Source of the DNA: Actinomycetes bacterium
GTDB taxonomy: Bacteria > Actinomycetota > Acidimicrobiia > Acidimicrobiales > Ilumatobacteraceae
DNA length: 64,000 bases
NCBI GenBank assembly: GCA_025356335.1
Contig: JANXUF010000112.1
Span: 62,001-126,000 of the forward strand
Direction of reading: 5' to 3'
Positions 61,072 to 64,000 of the stretch are shown here, piece after piece (the first letter of the stretch is position 1; every line of letters begins with the position of its first letter). The position numbers and the translations under genes were made by a program. The notes under the pieces are model-generated. The model worked only from the letters and a program-made list of their open reading frames with translations. It was not told the origin of the DNA and did no database searches.

Positions 61072-62547
61072 CTATTCCTTGCTGCGCCAACCACGCTCGA
61101 ACGGCAGCCGCCATGCATGTGGGGCGATCAACTGATGGATGGCGTTCGGTCCCCACGAGCCTGGCGCGTACGAACGCACGGGTGACGGCGAATCGATCAG
61201 GCTGGTCGACAATTCCCACAGGCGCTCGATGCCTTCCGAGGTCGTGAACAGGGTGTGGTCGCCGCTCATCGCATCATGGATGAGTCGCTCATAGGCCTCG
61301 AGCACGTCGGTCTGCCTGCCGGTCTCGTGCAGCGCGAACTGCAGGCTGAGTTTGTCGAGCTTCATGCCAGGACCCGGCCGTTTGCCGTAGAAGGAAAGCG
61401 ACAACTTCGAGGCATCTGCGAGGTCGAATGTCAAGTGGTCAGGCCCGTGCTGGCCGACGCCGGAGTTCGGCGGGAACATGCTCTTCGGTGGCTCATGGAA
61501 GGCGATCGAGATGATGCGGGCACCCTCTGCCATGCGCTTCCCGGTCCGCAGGAAAAAGGGCACACCGGCCCATCTCCAGTTGTCGATCTCCGCCTTGAGG
61601 GCGATGAACGTCTCCGTGTCGGAGTCGGCGGCGACGCCGGGTTCGTCGCGGTAGCCGAGGTACTGGCCGCGGACCACGTGACTCGGTTCGATCATTCGCA
61701 TCGAACGGAAAACCTTGTTCTTCTCTTCGCTGATCGCCCTCGGCTCCAACGCCGTCGGCGGCTCCATCGCCATGAAGGCGAGCACCTGGAAGAGGTGCGT
61801 CACGACCATGTCACGGTAGGCACCCGTCTGCTCGTAGAACCCGACGCGCTGTTCGAGCGACAGGACCTCCGGCACGTCGATCTGCACGTGTTGGATGTGG
61901 TTGCGATTCCAGATCGGCTCGAACAGGCCGTTGGCAAAACGAAAGGCGAGGATGTTCTGCGCAGCTTCTTTGCCGAGGAAGTGGTCGATGCGGAAGATCT
62001 GCTCCTCGGCGAACGTCTCGTGGAGATAGGCGTTGAGTTTGCGAGCGCTGGCAAGGTCGGTGCCGAACGGCTTTTCCATGATGATGCGCGATCGGTCCAC
62101 GAGGTCTGCCTCGCCGAGCGTCTTGACCACCGCCCGTGCGGCATTCGGCGGAACACTCAGATAGTGCAGCCGACGCGGTTCGCCGCCGAGTTCGCGCTCC
62201 GCTGCGGTGACGGCCAGCTTCAACGCCGCCGGACCGTCGTCCTGTGGAACGAATCGCAGTCTCGGGCCGAACTGCTCCCATACACGGTCAGAGACGTGAT
62301 GTGCCGAGGAGAATTCCTCGCTGGCCTTGCGGGCGAAGTTGCGGAACTGCTCGTCGTCGAGATTGTCGAGAGACGTTCCGATGATGCGACAGTCGGGAAG
62401 CAGGCCGGCCTGCGACAGGTGGAGCAGACCTGGGAGTAGTTTGCGCCTCGCAAGATCACCGCTCGCCCCGAAGAGCACGATCACATGCGGTTTGAGTGGC
62501 GACATCAATGTCGAAGAGACGTCGTTCGGATCGGAATGATCGGTCAT
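61072..62547 (-). CDS. zwf: Glucose-6-phosphate 1-dehydrogenase
   Basis: First enzyme of the oxidative pentose phosphate pathway, making NADPH and 6-phosphogluconolactone. The 491-residue protein has the cofactor motif GASGDLA (27-33), KPFGTDLASA, the active-site RIDHFLGKE and the HDAMSGDHTLFTT region. The Tyr of the usual RIDHYLGKE is replaced by Phe, a frequent variant. A TACAAT -10 (62579-62574) lies about 25 nt upstream of the ATG. No opcA, tal or gnd lies next to it. Confidence 0.97.
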   Translation of the reverse strand: MTDHSDPNDVSSTLMSPLKPHVIVLFGASGDLARRKLLPGLLHLSQAGLLPDCRIIGTSLDNLDDEQFRNFARKASEEFSSAHHVSDRVWEQFGPRLRFVPQDDGPAALKLAVTAAERELGGEPRRLHYLSVPPNAARAVVKTLGEADLVDRSRIIMEKPFGTDLASARKLNAYLHETFAEEQIFRIDHFLGKEAAQNILAFRFANGLFEPIWNRNHIQHVQIDVPEVLSLEQRVGFYEQTGAYRDMVVTHLFQVLAFMAMEPPTALEPRAISEEKNKVFRSMRMIEPSHVVRGQYLGYRDEPGVAADSDTETFIALKAEIDNWRWAGVPFFLRTGKRMAEGARIISIAFHEPPKSMFPPNSGVGQHGPDHLTFDLADASKLSLSFYGKRPGPGMKLDKLSLQFALHETGRQTDVLEAYERLIHDAMSGDHTLFTTSEGIERLWELSTSLIDSPSPVRSYAPGSWGPNAIHQLIAPHAWRLPFERGWRSKE

Positions 62548-62941
62548 CTCGCCACGGTCCCGGACATCGCTGCATTGTAGGCGACACCGCGGTGCTGCCC
62601 GAAAGGACGACGGGGCCGTACGTGGACTCGTCGGTACGGGGCGTCGACGACGTTCCTCATCGGCGACTCCGGCGACCGCCTCTGCGGCTTTGCCTGAACC
62701 GTTTGGTACAGCGCGGTATCAGCGTCGGCAATCGGCCGGCACGACATGCAGAGGCTTCGTTCGGGACGTCTGTGGCAATGGATCTTCTGCCGATTGAACG
62801 GAGCTGCAATTCATATGCTCGGATTCATTCGCTATCTCGTCGTCGTCGGCCCACCATCGTCGTTTTTCTGCAGTTCGTCTTGCGCGGCCGCAACCAGTGC
62901 GACGCTGCAGCTTCCCGCCGCAAGGGTGGTGTCCGTCCCGT
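62548..62941. other. Intergenic region between zwf and the dehalogenase gene
   Basis: 394 bp upstream of zwf on the minus strand. It contains the zwf promoter near 62574-62602. Short frames are present on both strands without recognisable domains. No known RNA element is recognised. Confidence 0.5.
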
Positions 62942-63853
62942 TCATGCGGTGCCGACGATGAAGTCGTTGATCACCCTCGCCAGCTCCGGCCCGCGATCTT
63001 CCTGGAGGAAGTGTCCGGCTCCAGCAATCGTGACGTGCGACTGACCGACAGCGCCGGGCACCTTGACGAGGAACGGTCTGTCACCTCCGGCAGTGATTGG
63101 ATCGCTGTCGCTGAAAGCACACAGGAACGGCTTGGCGAACTGCTCGAGCACGGTCCATGCAGCCTCGTTGTCTGCCGATGCCGGATCATCCGTGCTCGTC
63201 GGCACGAGCGTCGGGAAGATACGTGCGCCTGCCGTGTACCGATCGTCCGGGAACGGTGCGTCATACGCGGCGATGATGTCGGCACCAAGTTCTGTCGTCG
63301 TCCCACCGTTGATGATCTGGCCGACCGGGAACTGCTCGGCGGTCTGTGAGAATCGCTGCCACGCGAGGAACGCTTTGCTCGGCGCGCCTCTGCCGGTCGG
63401 CAGGCCGGTGTTGGCGACCACGACACGTGTAAATCGATCGGGTTCTGCAGCGACGAGTCGCAGCCCGATAAGACCGCCCCAATCCTGCCCGAAGAACGTC
63501 ACGCCGTGCAGATCGAGCGCCCCGAACACGAGTTGACCCATCCAGTCGACGTGACGCCCATAGGAGTAGTCGCTCTGCGCAGCCGGCTTGTCGCTCCGTC
63601 CGAAGCCGACGAGATCCGGTGCAACGACACGGTGCCCTGCGGATACGAGGATCGGGATCATCGTGCGGTAGAGATACGACCACGATGGTTCGCCGTGCAT
63701 CAACAACACGGGCGCCGCATCGGCGGGACCCTCGTCGAGATAGTGGACGCGTATCGTGCCGCCGTCGAGGTCGTCGATCGATGCGTAGTGCGGCTCGAAG
63801 CCGAAGCCCGGCAGGTCGGCAAAGCATTCGTCAGGTGTTCGGAGCGATTCCAT
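62942..63853 (-). CDS. Haloalkane dehalogenase (alpha/beta-hydrolase)
   Basis: A 303-residue alpha/beta hydrolase of the haloalkane dehalogenase subfamily I (DhlA/DhmA type). HGEPSWSYLYR (residues 53-63) gives the oxyanion region, and the nucleophile is an aspartate in GQDWGG (D124), with the adjacent Trp that binds the halide. GAGHFLQED carries the catalytic His. The start ATG at 63853 has AGGA 6 nt upstream. The family hydrolyses carbon-halogen bonds, but some members are epoxide or other hydrolases. Confidence 0.88.
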   Translation of the reverse strand: MESLRTPDECFADLPGFGFEPHYASIDDLDGGTIRVHYLDEGPADAAPVLLMHGEPSWSYLYRTMIPILVSAGHRVVAPDLVGFGRSDKPAAQSDYSYGRHVDWMGQLVFGALDLHGVTFFGQDWGGLIGLRLVAAEPDRFTRVVVANTGLPTGRGAPSKAFLAWQRFSQTAEQFPVGQIINGGTTTELGADIIAAYDAPFPDDRYTAGARIFPTLVPTSTDDPASADNEAAWTVLEQFAKPFLCAFSDSDPITAGGDRPFLVKVPGAVGQSHVTIAGAGHFLQEDRGPELARVINDFIVGTA

Positions 63854-63919
63854 CACAGTTCCTTTGGTAGTCGGGTACCGGCTGGCGACACCCGTCGGGC
63901 GGACGAACGATGCCGGGTG

Positions 63920-64000
63920 TCATGCTGTCGCCGGTCTCCGGGTCATCCGTCGGCGGAGCAGCCCGGCGATCGTCGTTCCCCAGATCAGAACGACGATGCC
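63920..64000 (-). CDS. C-terminal end of a membrane protein (partial)
   Basis: The minus strand from the window edge reads 26 residues, GIVVLIWGTTIAGLLRRRMT and a short basic tail, before TGA at 63920. It is one hydrophobic span followed by arginines, the usual end of a membrane protein with a cytoplasmic C-terminus. It precedes the dehalogenase gene by 66 nt on the same strand. Its family cannot be told from this fragment. Confidence 0.5.
   Translation of the reverse strand, partial: GIVVLIWGTTIAGLLRRRMTRRPATA

Noticed and set aside
62496..63044. 182-codon plus-strand frame between zwf and the dehalogenase gene
   Set aside because: Overlaps both conserved minus-strand genes and has no recognisable domain or ribosome-binding site.

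Overview
The window is GC-rich, densely coded DNA from an actinobacterium. BldD with its c-di-GMP signature, an MhuD-like haem oxygenase, an LLM-class (probably F420-dependent) oxidoreductase, hrcA-dnaJ-rsmE, abundant acyl-CoA metabolism and many leaderless promoters (TAnnnT 6-8 nt before the start codon) all fit. The acyl-CoA-rich content suggests a deep branch such as the Acidimicrobiia, but that placement is an inference; no rRNA gene is present.

Layout. 1-3170: assimilatory sulfate reduction operon on the minus strand (cysH, cysD, cysN, then the first third of a siroheme-type methyltransferase), with a candidate operator. 3247-8780: acyl-CoA dehydrogenase, alkylsulfatase-like hydrolase, phosphotransferase, an ECF sigma/anti-sigma pair and a SnoaL-like protein. 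8856-10637: MerR regulator divergent from an AurF-like diiron oxygenase, with three inverted repeats between them. 10685-25603: catabolic island with phosphotriesterase-like hydrolase, LLM oxidoreductase, SDR, two acyl-CoA synthetases, a branched-chain-type ABC importer (including a fused permease-ATPase), a TetR regulator, a second acyl-CoA dehydrogenase and a cyclase-family hydrolase. Together these look like uptake and CoA-dependent breakdown of one class of acid or ester, substrate unknown.

25892-33471: accessory stretch. It holds a zinc-ribbon/DUF899 pair, an unusual trio (HExxH protein with internal repeats, a translationally coupled beta-rich partner, and a divergent AAA+ ATPase of the type found with contractile injection systems), vapBC, a decaying second toxin-antitoxin pair and tRNA-Val(GAC). 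33498-38885: conserved housekeeping block (hemW, bldD, rsmE, dnaJ, hrcA, a histidine phosphatase). 38899-42328: hisD, apbE, then iron/haem handling (bfd, bfr, mhuD). 42532-47786: NAD-dependent formate dehydrogenase compressed into two fused genes. 48108-55541: a Thr-rich LPXTG surface protein and a very large alpha-2-macroglobulin-like lipoprotein. 55587-64000: MarR/VOC pair, FKBP, YqeY, ArsR/MFS pair, stand-alone riboflavin kinase, alpha/beta hydrolase, zwf, haloalkane dehalogenase and the tail of a membrane protein.

The items most worth following are the HExxH/AAA+ trio (26900-30844), a palindromic element that appears to have inserted in frame into cysN (1507-1540, with a full 52-bp copy at 4345-4396), the double-fused formate dehydrogenase and the triple operator at the MerR/AurF divergence.
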